A stretch of 64,000 bases of DNA, taken from contig JAPQWV010000662.1 of the NCBI GenBank assembly GCA_027422505.1, positions 240,001 through 304,000 on the forward strand, in the 5' to 3' direction. The stretch's first letter is position 1; every line of letters starts with the position of its first letter. Of the stretch, positions 23,718-35,420 are shown one piece after another. The notes beneath the pieces are model-generated. The model searched no databases and was not told the origin of the DNA. It saw nothing but the letters and a program-made list of their open reading frames with translations. A program made the position numbers and the translations under genes. This DNA is from Craterostigma plantagineum (Eukaryota > Streptophyta > Magnoliopsida > Lamiales > Linderniaceae).

Positions 23718-24473
23718 TAGGGGTGGGCATTCGGATTCGGGTTTCGGGTATCCGACCCGACCCGATCGGGTTTTTACCCGATCGGAAGAAAAATCGGGTT
23801 GGATGTCGGGTATCGGGTTGAAACCCGATACCCGACCATAGATGTCGGGTCGGGTATCGGGTAGCAATATGCTACCCGATTTACCCGATCGGGTACCCGA
23901 CATATTAAAAAATAATAGTAATAAAAAAAATAATTCGACTAATTGGCCACCTAATAAAATTAACTAAACAATTAGTTAAAATTATTTATTTATTTATTTA
24001 TTTATTATAAAATCTTAAACTAGAAGAATCAAGTGCCACTGAAATTAAGTGGCTACTTAGTTAATTCAATAAATATATGTATGATGTAGGCGTTTATATA
24101 GAAGTATTTTTACCCATAATTTTGGTGAACAACCGATGTGGGACAATGGAGTTTTCCAAATAAACTGACCCATGTAAGTACTAGTACAGTTTATGTAAAA
24201 TCTTACACAGAAATTCGATTGGCTTAGTGGTCGAAGGAACATTGATAAGGTGCTTGGCCTCAGTGACGTGGGTTCGATTCCCAGTTCCCACATTGTGTTC
24301 ATTTTTAACTAACTAAAAAAATAAAAAACCCGAACCCGACCCGCGGGTACCCGTAAATCGGGTACCCGCATTTGAGCGGGTCGGGTTCGGATGTTAAATT
24401 CACTACCCGATATTATCGAGTACCCGACCCGAAAAACCCGAAACCCGAAAAACCCGACTCGATCCCACCCCTA
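23718..24473. mobile_element. Non-autonomous hAT-type transposon (756 bp)
   Basis: Termini TAGGGGTGGG and CCCACCCCTA form a perfect 10-bp inverted repeat flanked by the eight-base duplication. The subterminal regions are dense in GGGTACCCGA and CGGGTATCGGGT words (23735-23900 and 24330-24450), typical of non-autonomous hAT elements. There is no transposase ORF. The middle holds a GATGTGGGACAATGG block near 24135 and a tRNA-like segment at about 24212-24291. It interrupts the E3 RT gene. Confidence 0.9.
24212..24291 (+). repeat. tRNA-like segment inside the hAT-type element
   Basis: TTGGCTTAGTGGTCGAAGG resembles a polymerase III box A and GTGGGTTCGATTCCCAG a box B, about 50 bases apart. The flanking ends do not form an acceptor stem I can recognise, so it is not a functional tRNA gene. 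It could be a captured tRNA or SINE relic. Confidence 0.55.
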
Positions 24474-24481
24474 CCAGAAAC

Positions 24482-25743
24482 GCCACTTGTTCCAACCAGA
24501 ATTCGCACTTCTTGAATTTAGGAATAATTGTTTCTCTCAGAGAATTCCAAGGATCGTTCTCAAATGTTCTTCGTGTTCCTCCTTTGTCCTAGAATAGATG
24601 AGGATATCGTCTATAAAGACGATAACTAAGCGGTCCAGAAATTCTTTAAACACCCGGTTCATCAGATCCATGAAAGCAGCAGGAGCATTTGTTAGCCCTA
24701 AAGGCATGACCAAAAATTCGTAGTGGCTGTACCTCGTGCTGAACGCAGTTTTGGGAACATCCGTCTCACGGATCTTCAACTGATGATAATCGGAAAGTAG
24801 GTCGATCTTTGAGAATACAGTTGCCCCTTGTAACTGATCGAATAAATCATCTATCCTCGGCAGCGGATACTTATTCTTAATCGTGATTTTATTGAGCTCA
24901 CGATAATCGATGCACATTCCCTCGACCCGTCTTTCTTTTTAACAAATAGAACAGGGGCTCCCCATGGCGAGAAACTGGGTTGAATAAAACCCTTCTGTAA
25001 CAAATCTTCCAATTGCTCCTTCAGTTCTCGTAACTCGTTCGGTGCTAAGCAATACGGAGATTTAGGGATCGGGGAAACTCCAGGTACAAGATCAATAACA
25101 AATTCGATTTCCCGATCCGGAGGTAATCTCGGAAGATCGTCGGGAAACACGTCGGGATATTCATTTACTATTGTATCCTCCTCAAGCTTCGGCTGGGAAG
25201 ATTCCTCGGCTTTCACCGCGAAGATCAAGAATGATCTGCAACCTGTATTCACGAGTCGTTGGGCTTTCAAAGCAGAAATCCGAGGGATTTTCTTACCATT
25301 CTTTTTTCCCGAAAATTCAAATTCCTCTCCCTCGGGTGATTGGAACCTAACTACCCTCTTTGAACAATCAATGATGGCCCCATACTTCGAGAGCCAATCC
25401 ATTCCGAATATGATATCGTAATCATTCATCGGGATTACTATTAAGTCTACGTTCAACTCCCTACCCTCAATATTAATAGGGCAATTCTCTACCACTAGAT
25501 TCGTCCTAGTTGGATCTCCGTGTGGTAAGGAAACTATGTAGTTGTACGAAGAATGGGTGGGATATATTCTTGCCCTAGCCACAAAATTAGCCGACACAAA
25601 GAATTGTGTGGCTCCGGAATCGATCAGAATTGGAGACGGTACATGGAAAATATTCATCGTACTAGTCACCACGGCTGGGTTCGCTTCCGCCTCCTCGTTG
25701 GTCAGCGTGAAAACTCGTGCCGGTACAGGTGGAGGTCAAATCA
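24482..25743 (-). pseudogene. pol: E3 pol: protease and most of RT
   Basis: Minus strand. [20 protein letters not shown] leads to ILIDSGATQFFVS (protease, canonical DSGA), [52 protein letters not shown] frameshift near 24915 follows, then [35 protein letters not shown] and [19 protein letters not shown] is interrupted in FWLEQVAFL by the hAT-type element and continues at 23709. A TGA at about 25741-25743 separates it from the gag knuckle region. Confidence 0.88.
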
Positions 25744-26802
25744 GATTCTGCGGCTGATTCGGCAGTAGAGGCTGAGTCCTTGTACAATTTCGTGCAACAT
25801 GCCCGGTCCCACCGCACCAGAAACATTGCAAACTCTGCCCCGGTCCTGGTCCGTAGCAGATGCCAAAATGATTCCACCCGCATTGCTGGCATTGGGGCTC
25901 TGACACCGGTGGTCGATTAGGAACATTAGTTGGTCCCTGACTAAAGTCGAGCGCCGCATCTGCTGACCCGGTTGGTTCCCTTTATTCTTCGGGCCCTTGC
26001 CGAATTGCCGCTTCTGGCTGCTCCCTCCTTGCTGGCTCTCCCTCTTACGGTTGGCTTCCTGGGCCTCCCTTACTACTCCTTCTGCCTGTTCTGCTATTAA
26101 TGCTCGCTCCGTCGCCTGGCGGAATTCTAATTGTCGTAATTGTCGTACACCCGCTATACTCAAGTCCCGATAGAACTCGGGTTTCAGTCCTCTGAGGAAT
26201 CTCGTCACCTTTAGTGTGTTAGTTGCTACAAGGTGAGGAGCAAAGCGAGATGATTCCTCAAACCGGCGGATATACTCCGCAACTGGCATACGGCCTTGCT
26301 TCAGATTCATAAACTCGTACATCCGCTGCTCCTGGTCGTGAGCAGTGAAGTACTTGTCATAAAAACGTTCTCTGAAGCGTTCCCACGTCATAGTAGCGGG
26401 ATCCTCTAACACCTTCACGCTGTTCCACCAGAACCGCGCGCTTCCCCTAAGTAGGGAAACGTCACACAGTACTTTCGCGTTGTTCGGGACGCGGCTCTAA
26501 ACGAACAGATCTTCAATCGTGCCGATCCAGTCTTCGGCCACTGCCGGGTTAACGGCCTCGACAAAGGTAGGGGGATTTAGCTTACGGAGTCTCTCCCCAA
26601 TGATTTCCACTCGATCAGGCTGTGGGGAGAAACGGTGCTCAGATGAGCTCCGATGATTGATTAGGTCGTTGATTTGGTTGGACTGACGCTGGATCAGTTC
26701 AGTCAGACGGTGGATAGTGTCGCGTTCGCGAGTCGAGGACTCAGGTTCGTCCCACCGACTCGTTTCTCCTACGAACTCACGTCTCGATCTACCCCTCGAC
26801 AT
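25744..26802 (-). pseudogene. gag: E3 gag
   Basis: Minus strand from ATG at 26802 (MSRGRSRREFVGETSR), chosen because E5 gag starts in the same way. A coiled-coil-prone IHRLTELIQRQSNQINDLI segment is followed by RLRKLNPPTFVEA and EDWIGTIEDLFV. An in-frame TAG lies at 26497-26499; the frame then continues with SLLRGSARFWWNSVKVLEDP and AEYIRRFEESSRFAP. A frameshift near 25930 precedes the knuckle CFWCGGTGHVARNC (about 25785-25826). Confidence 0.86.
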
Positions 26803-26938
26803 TTCCAAATACTGTGCCATACATAATCGAGCACATAAAAACACATAGTCACGATAAAACATAATACTTACAGGCAAGGCTGGTTCTCCGGCTTTTGAGC
26901 GGCAGTACATGGACAGTCTAAGGAATCTAAAACCTAAC

Positions 26939-26950
26939 GCTCTGATACCA
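26939..26950 (-). other. E3 primer binding site (tRNA-iMet)
   Basis: Minus strand TGGTATCAGAGC, two bases after the 5' LTR end at 26953. Confidence 0.9.
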
Positions 26951-26952
26951 CT

Positions 26953-29400
26953 TGTGGCGACCCTACTTCCTAATTAAGTTAATTGGCGGATTTCCGCAAC
27001 GAAACTCGCGTAGGACCCGATTTATAAAAACTTTTTAAAGAGAATAATATAAATATATAATCTAAAGTCGGGTTTACCAAAAGAACGTCATATAACTACA
27101 ACTGGCCGAAAGCCCCAAAAATCTAAACCCGACTATCTTACGCCTCTCCACAGGTCGCGTCCCATGTACTGCTCCGCCCTCAAAAGCCCATGGAGTCACC
27201 GCCGCCAGCCAGCCTACAACTCACCCTGACACTTATCGGTGTCGGGCTCAGTCTTACCTACAAAAAATAAAACCCTGAGCAAAATTGCCCAGTAGGTGGC
27301 AGTAAAAACATGCTATGTATGCGTGCGCTCCACCCAATCCCAAGTCCTCACAACATGAAATAATGCACGCTCGAACCTATGTTGCATCTCAATACATAAT
27401 AGGGCCCTCGGCTAGACTCAGCACCCACGCGCGCAATGGCAAGGAACGCCATAAACCATGCGGTAGCCCACGATGGCCGTGCCGGGGCGCTCCTTCCGCA
27501 CACAATCTCAACCCGACGGTTTTCCCCGAGTAGTATACCACTAACCCAGGTAGACAGAAACCTCACATCTATCAGCCGTCCCTGAGCCAAATAATATCCG
27601 ATGGTATACACCTCGGGTGGCTCAATCCCGAGTAGATGGGTGTCGCAAACCCCCTCTCCCACCAGGTGCTACGCGAGTCTAACCCTGACGACCAATAACG
27701 GTCACTCTACCCCACTCAACCGACAACGTAAGGTGTCACCGTACAAATACGGTACCATCATCTCTCCCGTGCATGTCATGAAATGCACACATAATAGTCA
27801 ACATTGAAACACGTACTCCAAATCACATAATCGTACAATTATTAAACTAGGCCGAAGGTTTTAAAATCCAAAAAATAATATTTATAATTTAAAATATGGG
27901 TTGACCCGAAATTATAAGTTATAGTACGAAAATATTTTAATTTTAAAATGATTTGGGCTGAGAATAATTTTATTTAAAATAATTGGGCCTGGAATGGGGC
28001 AAAAGCCCAAAAATTAAAATCACTGGTCAACTCAAACGAATTTTGCTCAAAGCCCAAATCCTCAAATCGCCCAATCCCACCTTTTAAACATTGGTCAACC
28101 CGCAAAACGTCAGGTCAACGTTCGAATTCGCAAAAACTTGTTGAATTCGCTAATCGCTCGATCAGACCCGCGAAACCTGGTTTAGGCCAGCGAGAAGCCC
28201 GACTTTTCTCACAGGAATCACCCTGCGTATTAAAGTCGGCCCGCACCCAAAGTCGGCTCGCCACTGTCTCACGACCCGCGAAATGCTTCAGCCCGCGAGA
28301 ATCCAAATTATGGCCCGCGAAAACCGTTTTACTCACACTGCGAAAATATTTGGCCCCAAGACAAACTTTCGCGACCCGAAATTCCATTCGACCGATTTTA
28401 CTATTCATTTAAAATACTTTTCACTCATAACCCGCGAAATCAATCGGCCCGTGACTTAAAATCACTCGCAAAATTAAAATCACTCGCAAAACTCACTGTT
28501 CACTCGAAAAACTTCACGAACCAGGAACAAACCCTAATTTTCAGAAATTATTCACTTAAGTCGATTCCATAATTATGTACACAATTACACAGCGCATAGA
28601 ACTCATATATTGAGTCCGATTTCACATCATAACACGTCAAGAACTCCACAAAAATACCAAAAATTTCTAAAATCCAAACTTTGAACTCGAATGGCCTTCC
28701 ATTCGAATTTTGATATTTTTTAGGAATACAATACGGCTTAAAAGGGTTTGTAGGGGTTAAAACCACCTACCTATCCTCCGAGCTAGGTTTGGGTTAAATC
28801 CTCTAGGTTGAAATCGACTGAGCTCGTTTTCCTTCACTGCTCTTTTATTTCTTCCTTTACATAACACACTCTGAACTTCAACTATTCCACTAAGCCAAGT
28901 AATATAAACACGCATGCTGATAGATAGAATTCTTACCTCCTAAGAAAATTTCGAAGTTCTAATTCTGCTCGGACTTTCTTTGGTTTTCTCCTGGTTCTTT
29001 ATTTTTTTCTTCCTTTGATCTTACGTTTTCTCCTTGGCTAATAATCCTCCTTTATGCTAAGAAACCTTCGAACCATTCTAGCTCATTCACGATTGGTTAT
29101 TCAAGGTGGTGGAGCTCTAAGTTCAAAGTAGGTGACTATATACCCACGTCACTTTCCTTAGTGCGTTAGGAAATGTCTAATTATCAATTCTATTGGGCCT
29201 TATTAGTCTCTTTACTATTCTTAACACATTCATGATTTGGGCTTTCTTAGTATTTCGTCCCATGTTGTTTTCTCTCCGGCCCAAATTAATAGCTTCGACT
29301 TGATTCCGAAAATCCGTTTCGTCTGAAAGTCAATTTCATAAATTTCGAACATTACAAAGTAATTATGTCCTAATCCCATATTAATTTTACGGGTATTACA
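26953..29400 (-). repeat. E3 5' LTR (2,448 bp)
   Basis: Minus strand TGTAATACCCGTAAAA at 29400 to GGTCGCCACA at 26953, then PBS. The E5 LTR begins the same way (TGTAATACCCG), so E3 and E5 are related subfamilies. It has a CGCGAA word array at 28095-28530 and an intron-like cassette from 28770 (ATAG/GTAGGTGG) to 27258 (TTTTGTAG). Confidence 0.88.
28095..28530. repeat. CGCGAA word array in E3 LTR
   Basis: On the plus strand CCCGCGAAA, ATTCGCAAAA and ACTCGCAAA recur about every 15-35 bases. This is the shortest and most decayed of the LTR word arrays here. Confidence 0.7.
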
Positions 29401-30270
29401 AGCTGAAGTTCCGCTTCTCTACGAAGCTGAGAGATTATCTAAGGCGAAGTTCTTCTAGTTGGTTCTTGGGCCGATACCGTGCTCCTTTTCTCTTAATCCC
29501 TCAAGAGGTTTCAGAGATTATCAATTTGAAGAAGTTCACGGTTCTGGAATTCGAACCCAAGGCTGTGCTCCTCTTCTCGTTGTCTCAATTTAAGGCCGGA
29601 TTATCGTTGGAGAAGTTCACGTCGTGGTGCTCCTCTTTCCAGCTGTTCTGACGAGTGCACGGTATTATCGATGGAGAAGTTCACAGCAAGATCCATGCCC
29701 TTCTTCTTAAAGATTTTGAGAGGCAGGTTCATTTGATATGTTTTTCTTTGTGCGTTGAGCATTCCTCGTGTGCGTTTTCCTCCTTCTTTTGTCATCTTAT
29801 TTTTTATTATTCTCCCCTCCTTTTCTTGATTGAACATCCCGCCAAAATTTTATATTGTCGGTTGAAGGCTCAAAGGGTTTTCAAATAAAGAAAAGAAAGT
29901 TGGAGAAGGCACAAAATGGATGACTAAACGCTATGTTAAAGGATTAAAATTTATATTTGGCCGAGTGAGGAATTTCCTAAGTGCCCTAATCATCTTCCGA
30001 ACGTTCTAATGCAAGGTGAGTATGAGACCAAGAATCACGAGTTAAGACAAGCAATGACTGTGTGACGCTCAAGAATAAATCCGTTGAAAGAAATAAAGAA
30101 GGCTATAAATCTTGCTCATTGTAATCTTGGCGTATCATGAAATATTATTGGATTAATAAATAAACTTCTTGTTTTTTTCCTTAATCAAATAGTGGTATGA
30201 AACTATTTGCTCCTGTTTTTTGTTATGCAATATCATGAACAAGCTCTAACTAGTTTTTTGTTCCTGTTTT
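29401..30270. other. Gene-free stretch with a four-copy degenerate repeat
   Basis: ATTATC..(T/G)GAGAAGTTCAC and GTGCTCCT.TTCTC words recur at about 29435, 29518, 29600 and 29662, giving an imperfect minisatellite with a period near 60-85 bases. The short ORF across it is repeat-driven. The rest is AT-rich without visible genes. Confidence 0.5.
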
Positions 30271-30272
30271 AG

Positions 30273-30540
30273 ATGGAAAAATCACTACCGATGACAACTC
30301 CATATGAGTTATTGGATTACTACGAATTGCTAGATATCATGAAGAAAGGTTCCACAGAGACTGTACAAATGATGCACAAAAAGGCTATTTATCGAGAAAT
30401 AAGGAAATGATAAGAGGAAATTGTAACTCATACGCCAAAGAGTAAATAACAAAGTATTCAAGAAGATTAAGGCAATAACAATGTCAAAGCAAGCTTGGGA
30501 ATCATACTCTTGCGTGAAGCGTGCAGAGTGACTAATAAAA
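30273..30540 (+). pseudogene. Possible Copia gag relic
   Basis: From about 30273 the plus strand reads MEKSLPMTTPYELLDYYELL, then stops. After frameshifts it gives IKAITMSKQAWESYS, which resembles the AKEAWD-type motif of Copia gag. It is very decayed and short. It sits near the Copia RT relic, but that one is on the opposite strand, so they need not be one element. Confidence 0.3.
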
Positions 30541-30889
30541 AATGTAAGACTTCAATGTTGATACATCCGTACAAAGGCTTCTAAATGAGTTCACTAAATA
30601 TGTAAATAACTGCATACACCAGTTTCTAGCTTTAACTAGAGGTGTTCATCCGATTTGAAAAACTATAATCAAATTGTAACTGAAACTATCGGTTCATCAG
30701 GACAAAGGCTTCTAAATTAGTCCACTAAAATGATAGCTAACATTAATATGCTTAATTCCTTCGTTGTAAATGTTCTTATGAATTGATTAGCACTTTAACT
30801 GTCACATAAAATTGTAATTAACTACATGTTACCGAGTACATTTGCTAAATATGTCCTTCAATTATAAAATCTCTTTGATTGCATAATAG

Positions 30890-31490
30890 TAATCATACTG
30901 CTTCACTAGTAAGTAAAGACGCTTGTGGAGCAGCTTTCGAGCTAACTGTACAAGTTTCAATAGAGATTACGTAACATATAGGAGATCGTCGTTTATTGAG
31001 TTCACCGACGTAACTTGGGACAATAAACCAACAAGCGTATTAATGTTGCCACCAAACTCCAAACAAGTGGTTCGGAAATCCTTCAAGTATGTGATGCCAT
31101 TTCACTGTTCGCCAATGTTTTTTCCACAAATAGTTGTTTACCAGCTTACAACAATAACATCATGTAAAATATCAAGAGGCATATAAGCCACTGCAGGTTC
31201 AACAAACTTGAGTAAAAAGGGGTCCGTTCCATTTACCCTTTTTCCTCTTTGAATGCTTTCGACTTAGCAGCGGATACCTAAAGTGGCTCGGGAGAGGAGT
31301 AGTGGCTAGTTTTACATTTTGCATGTCGATATCTAGTGATCCTATTTGAGGTAGCTTTCCCGAATAATGTGCAATTTTACTACCCCTCTATAAGATGTAA
31401 TCTTCAGATAATTAATCATCGTAGCTGCTCTCAAATCCTTCACCTCAATGAGCTTGTCATCAACATATAATAGAACTAAATATAAATGAA
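30890..31490 (-). pseudogene. Decayed Copia RT and RNase H relic
   Basis: Minus strand. LYLVLLYVDDKLIEVKDLRA near 31415-31480 carries the YVDD catalytic motif of Ty1/copia RT. Downstream MQNVKLATTPLPSHF (near 31280-31325) matches the RT/RNase H connection of Copia elements. MERTPFYSSLLNLQWL-like and KWHHILEGFPNHLFGVWW segments follow in shifting frames. Many frameshifts and stops; no LTRs can be assigned. Confidence 0.65.
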
Positions 31491-32476
31491 CTATCATTCA
31501 ACTTCGGAAAGTAAAAACAACTATAATACTTTCTTTTGTGGAAACCATAACTAAACATCAAATATCGTTTAAACTATTGTTTTTCTACTGACGATATATT
31601 AACTTTAGGTTTGCCTATTCAATTTATTCTTCACAACCCCTCCCCCGAGTATATAGTTCTGGATCCGCCCATGAAGCCACTTTTACTAAATACAACATTG
31701 ATTACTAGTTAAATGTAGTATCTCTGCTAATTATAAAATTGAGTTATGAGATCAGGTTTTTATAGTTTATCCTTTCACCCCGTAAGCATCATCGAGTGAA
31801 TACCGCCTATTGAAAATGTTTTTGAATAAGTTGATTCTGTATTATGCCTTGTCTCGTAAGCATTATTGTCCAAGAATTTTGAGTGTGAATATTTCTTTTG
31901 GCTTTAACAAAGATTCATATTAACAGAATGCTAGGCTCTGCCGTTGTTCTAATCTAAAATATATAAAAATTGATAAGGACTCTCCTTAGAGTGACACGTC
32001 ATCAACAAAATGATACTTCCATGTGACACGTACAAAACAAAGAAATTCATTTTTGTGTTGCGTGGGATCACCCAGTAACGATGAAGAGTCAATTCACATA
32101 ATCATATATATATATATATATATATATAAAAGTTCGATATGGACTTCAAACCTAGGCCTATATGCGGATCTAATTACGCAAATTGCCACCCCAATAGCAG
32201 ATTGATATGTGACATGTCAGCCCTTATTGAAGATCATTGTGTGATTTAAAAAATAGTAAAAATAATGTCGAGTTTAGCCTTATGTGTGAGTTGTATTACA
32301 TGGGTGGCATCATAAATGCATTTTTTTTCATTTTAATTTGATATATGGACGTTGGAATATTATAGGACAGAAGAGCAAGAGTCACATTAAATGTCAAAGG
32401 TCAAAAGACCAAGAGTCAGTTCAAATTAAAATGTTATTTATATGCTCTGTCTTATGGTTTGGTGGTGTTGAGGTTG
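31491..32476. other. Gene-free AT-rich stretch
   Basis: No convincing coding sequence or element ends. A (TA)n microsatellite lies at about 32104-32127. Its right edge runs into the 230-bp tandem repeat. Confidence 0.5.
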
Positions 32477-33239
32477 TTTTGCATTTCCGGTTTGTTTATC
32501 GCCCCTCTGTATGTTTGTATTTATTTATTGTCGCAGGTTTCACGTTATTTGACAGTCGTGCAGCTTCTTACGGGTGTCAAAAGTATCTAACGGAGTTGCA
32601 ATAGAATTTGATACAGTCATGTAGTTATCTCTCCATTGCGTATGGTTGAAAGAATATCCGTAAGGTTGGTTTGAATGTGCACCAGGTACGCATTTCATTT
32701 TTGAGTTTTGCATTTCCGGTTTGTTTATCGTCCCTCTGTATGTTTGTATTTGTTTATTGTCGCAGGTTTCACGTTATTTTACAGTCGTTCAGCTTCTTAC
32801 GGGGGTCAAGAGTATCTAATGGAGTTGCAATAGAATTTGATACAATCGTGTAGTTATCTCTCCATTGCGTATGGTTGAAAAGAATATCTGTAGGGTTGGT
32901 TTGAATGTGCGTCAGGTACGCATTTCATTTTTGAGTTATCATGGTGTTTTCTAATCATACAGTCGTGCAGTTAGCTTACAGTCGTGCAACTTCCTACGGG
33001 TGTCAATAGCATCTAATGGAGTTGCAATAGAATTTGATACAGTCGTGTGGTTATATCTCCATTCCGTATGGTTGAAAAGAATATCTGTAAGGTTGGTTTG
33101 AATGTGCACCAGGTATTTATTTCATTTTTGAGTTATCATTGGTGTTTTGTAGTCATACAGTCGTGCAGTTGTCCTTACATTGCGTATGGTCGTGCATGTA
33201 TTCGCGGTTGAAATAGCATCTGAAAGGTTCTTTTGAACG
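32477..33239. repeat. Tandem repeat, unit about 230 bp, left part
   Basis: GCATTTCCGGTTTGTTTATCG at 32481 recurs at 32710 (period 229). GTTTGAATGTGC.CCAGGTA recurs near 32669, 32901 and 33098. Unit words include TTTGATACAGTCGTG, TCTCCATTGCGTATGG and CTTCTTACGGG. Two near-full units are followed by shortened ones. The array is cut at 33239 by E4 and resumes at 43816. Confidence 0.85.
33235..33239. repeat. E4 left target-site duplication GAACG
   Basis: GAACG precedes TGTAACGCCCG; the same bases follow the 3' LTR at 43816-43820. Confidence 0.92.
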
Positions 33240-34349
33240 TGTAACGCCCGTGATTTTATACGGGATTTCGATATAATTAATTTGGGACAAGTTCGGAATT
33301 TATGATATTGATGTTCGAGTGGATCGGAAATCGGGTGAGGAATTCGGCCCCAAACAATCGTTGATCCGAATGAGCCTCGGCCCAATTCAAAATGATCCAA
33401 TAAATAGCATCGACCAAACTAATATATGAGCCCAAGAAGCATTAGCCAAATAACAATAACAAGGGCCCAATATATTTTAAATGGGTAGGGGATATGTTAA
33501 GGCCCAAGAGTGGTTAGTTTGGCCCAAGTGAATTAAATAATAAAATCAAGACAAGCTTCCACAATTTATGGGACAATTCACGTGAGAGCCATACCTCCAC
33601 TTGATAACTTGCATAAAAATATCTTGCTTGGTCAAAGTATAAAACGTAATATAGGGAAGAGAAATAAAGGAAAAACTTCAATTGCAAACTCTCTAATAAA
33701 ACGTGAAGAGCATAAGAAAAATAAGGAAGAAATAAGGTGACGAGGGGTTTTGACAAGATCGCTCCATATTTCAGCCTATCAATAAGTTCCAACGAGCTTG
33801 ATGGGTGGTAAGAATTCTATTCATAAGCTCGAGTATTTACTTATGCTTTATGTGGTATAATGGATTAATGAAGGATAGAACAAAATAGGTGATGGTCGAA
33901 GCAAAAGGAGTGGAGTTAGAATAGCTCAAATCAATTATCAGCTTGGAAATAAATCAAACGCGGCTTGGAGGATAGGTAGGTGGATTTCTTCACCTACAAC
34001 ACATAAATAGGTTCAAGGATTTCGAAATTTGGTGTTATGGCCGCTAAAATTTCGAGATAATGAACCTTGGTTTACATGACATTGATAGCTATTAAATAAT
34101 TTGTATTAAGTGAAATTTGTGGATGGATCGAAGTGGTAGATGTCGACCTTGTTGTGGAATTTTGTGTTTAATATTATTTGTTATGTTTTGAACCCAATAT
34201 ATGGGTTTTGGAGTGGTTATGCATGTTGCATGCTTAGGAGATCATTCGGGGATATGATCAAGTTCGAGGGAATAGGTGAAATCGGACGATTCCGAATTGC
34301 TAGCGTGTTTTGTTGTATTTCGGGCGATTTGCTAGTAGTTTAACGTGAG

Positions 34350-35420
34350 TGTGTTTGGTGAAAAATCGGGCGAAACTTGAAATCGGGCAAATATTTAAGT
34401 GATGATATTATTTTAGGATGAATACCAAGTTATAGACACAATCGGGCGAATCGTAGTTAAGGTTTGGTGTTTGAATTTAATTGTTGAGTAGAAATCGGGC
34501 GACTTAGTTAAATAGGTTTCGGGTGATTTTAGTGGAATCAAAAATCGGGCAATTTAGGGTATATTGAATTGTAGAAGTTTTTATTTGTGTTTCGAGAGAT
34601 TTGCTAAGAATGATATCGCTTTCGGCCGATTGATAGAATCGACAAACGTTTTTACCAAAATCGGGCAAATGTCCATTTTTCTGAAAATCAGACGAATCCA
34701 ATGCAAAACGAGTTTTCGAGCGACAAACCTTTAGCGAATTGAAGACTTTGCGGGTCCGGCGAAGTTGGCGAACTCGGCCACTTCGCGAATTGAGCACCTC
34801 GCGAACTCAACGAGAGAGAGAGGATTTGCGAACTTGAGTTTTGCGGGCGCAAAACTTTGCGGGTCCAAGGCCGCGAACTGATATAGCGAATCCTCGAAGC
34901 CGCAAAGTGAAGAAGCCGCAAAACTGCTTTGCGAATAAGTTTACGGGCCCATGCACTTGCGAACTCGGGAAGTTGGCGAACTGAGGACGCTTTGCGGGCC
35001 GAACGAAGTTTGCGAATTGAAGAGCTTTGCGAACCCATTCTTTTTGCGAATCCCTTCAGCGAATCCACCCAAGCCGCAAAGTAAGGGGGCCGCAAAACCT
35101 ACTTTGCGAACTCGCCTACTTCACGGGCTGCGACAGTTTTGCGAACTCAAATAGCTCCAGCTCTTTGCGAATTCCATGCAACGAAACGGTTGGCGAATCC
35201 AAAACTTCGGGGGTCCAACTTCGCAAACCTTCAGCAAGACACGGCTCTATTTTGCGAGTCCAAGCCTTTTTGCGAATTCATGGGGTTTTGCGGGTTGGAA
35301 AGGTTTGTGAACTCAGACCATTTCGCGGTGTGCTACCAAATTGCGAACCCTAAGAGCTATGAATTTTGCGAACTCGATTGGTGTCGTTTTGCGAACCATT
35401 GCAAGCTGCGAATCTCAAGT
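34350..35420. repeat. Two word arrays in E4 5' LTR: TCGGGCGA then TTTGCGAA
   Basis: Up to about 34690 the recurring word is AATCGGGCGA with variants (ATCGGGCAA, TTTCGGGCGAT). From 34720 it changes to TTTGCGAACTC, TTTGCGGGTCC and inverse GCCGCAAAG. The switch between words is abrupt. The same organisation is in the 3' LTR at 40830-41890. Confidence 0.88.

Larger units (their letters stand above)
11344..29400 (-). mobile_element. Tekay-type retrotransposon E3, minus strand, interrupted by E2 and a hAT-type element
   Basis: Reading leftward: 5' LTR 29400-26953, PBS, gag, protease, RT (split by the hAT-type element 23718-24473), RNase H, integrase (split by E2 11866-22580), chromodomain-like tail, PPT and an LTR stub. 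Conceptual removal of E2 joins integrase [10 protein letters not shown] to VVGLPKTVKGHDA, which proves the halves belong together. Its many stops, frameshifts and deletions make it the oldest Tekay copy here. Confidence 0.88.

Noticed and set aside
24212..24291. A functional tRNA gene
   Set aside because: Box A- and B-like words are present, but there is no acceptor stem or anticodon loop I can fold, and it lies inside a mobile element.
30637..30690. A second hAT-type element starting TAGAGGTGTTCATCCG
   Set aside because: The start resembles hAT termini, but I find no matching inverted end or eight-base duplication downstream.
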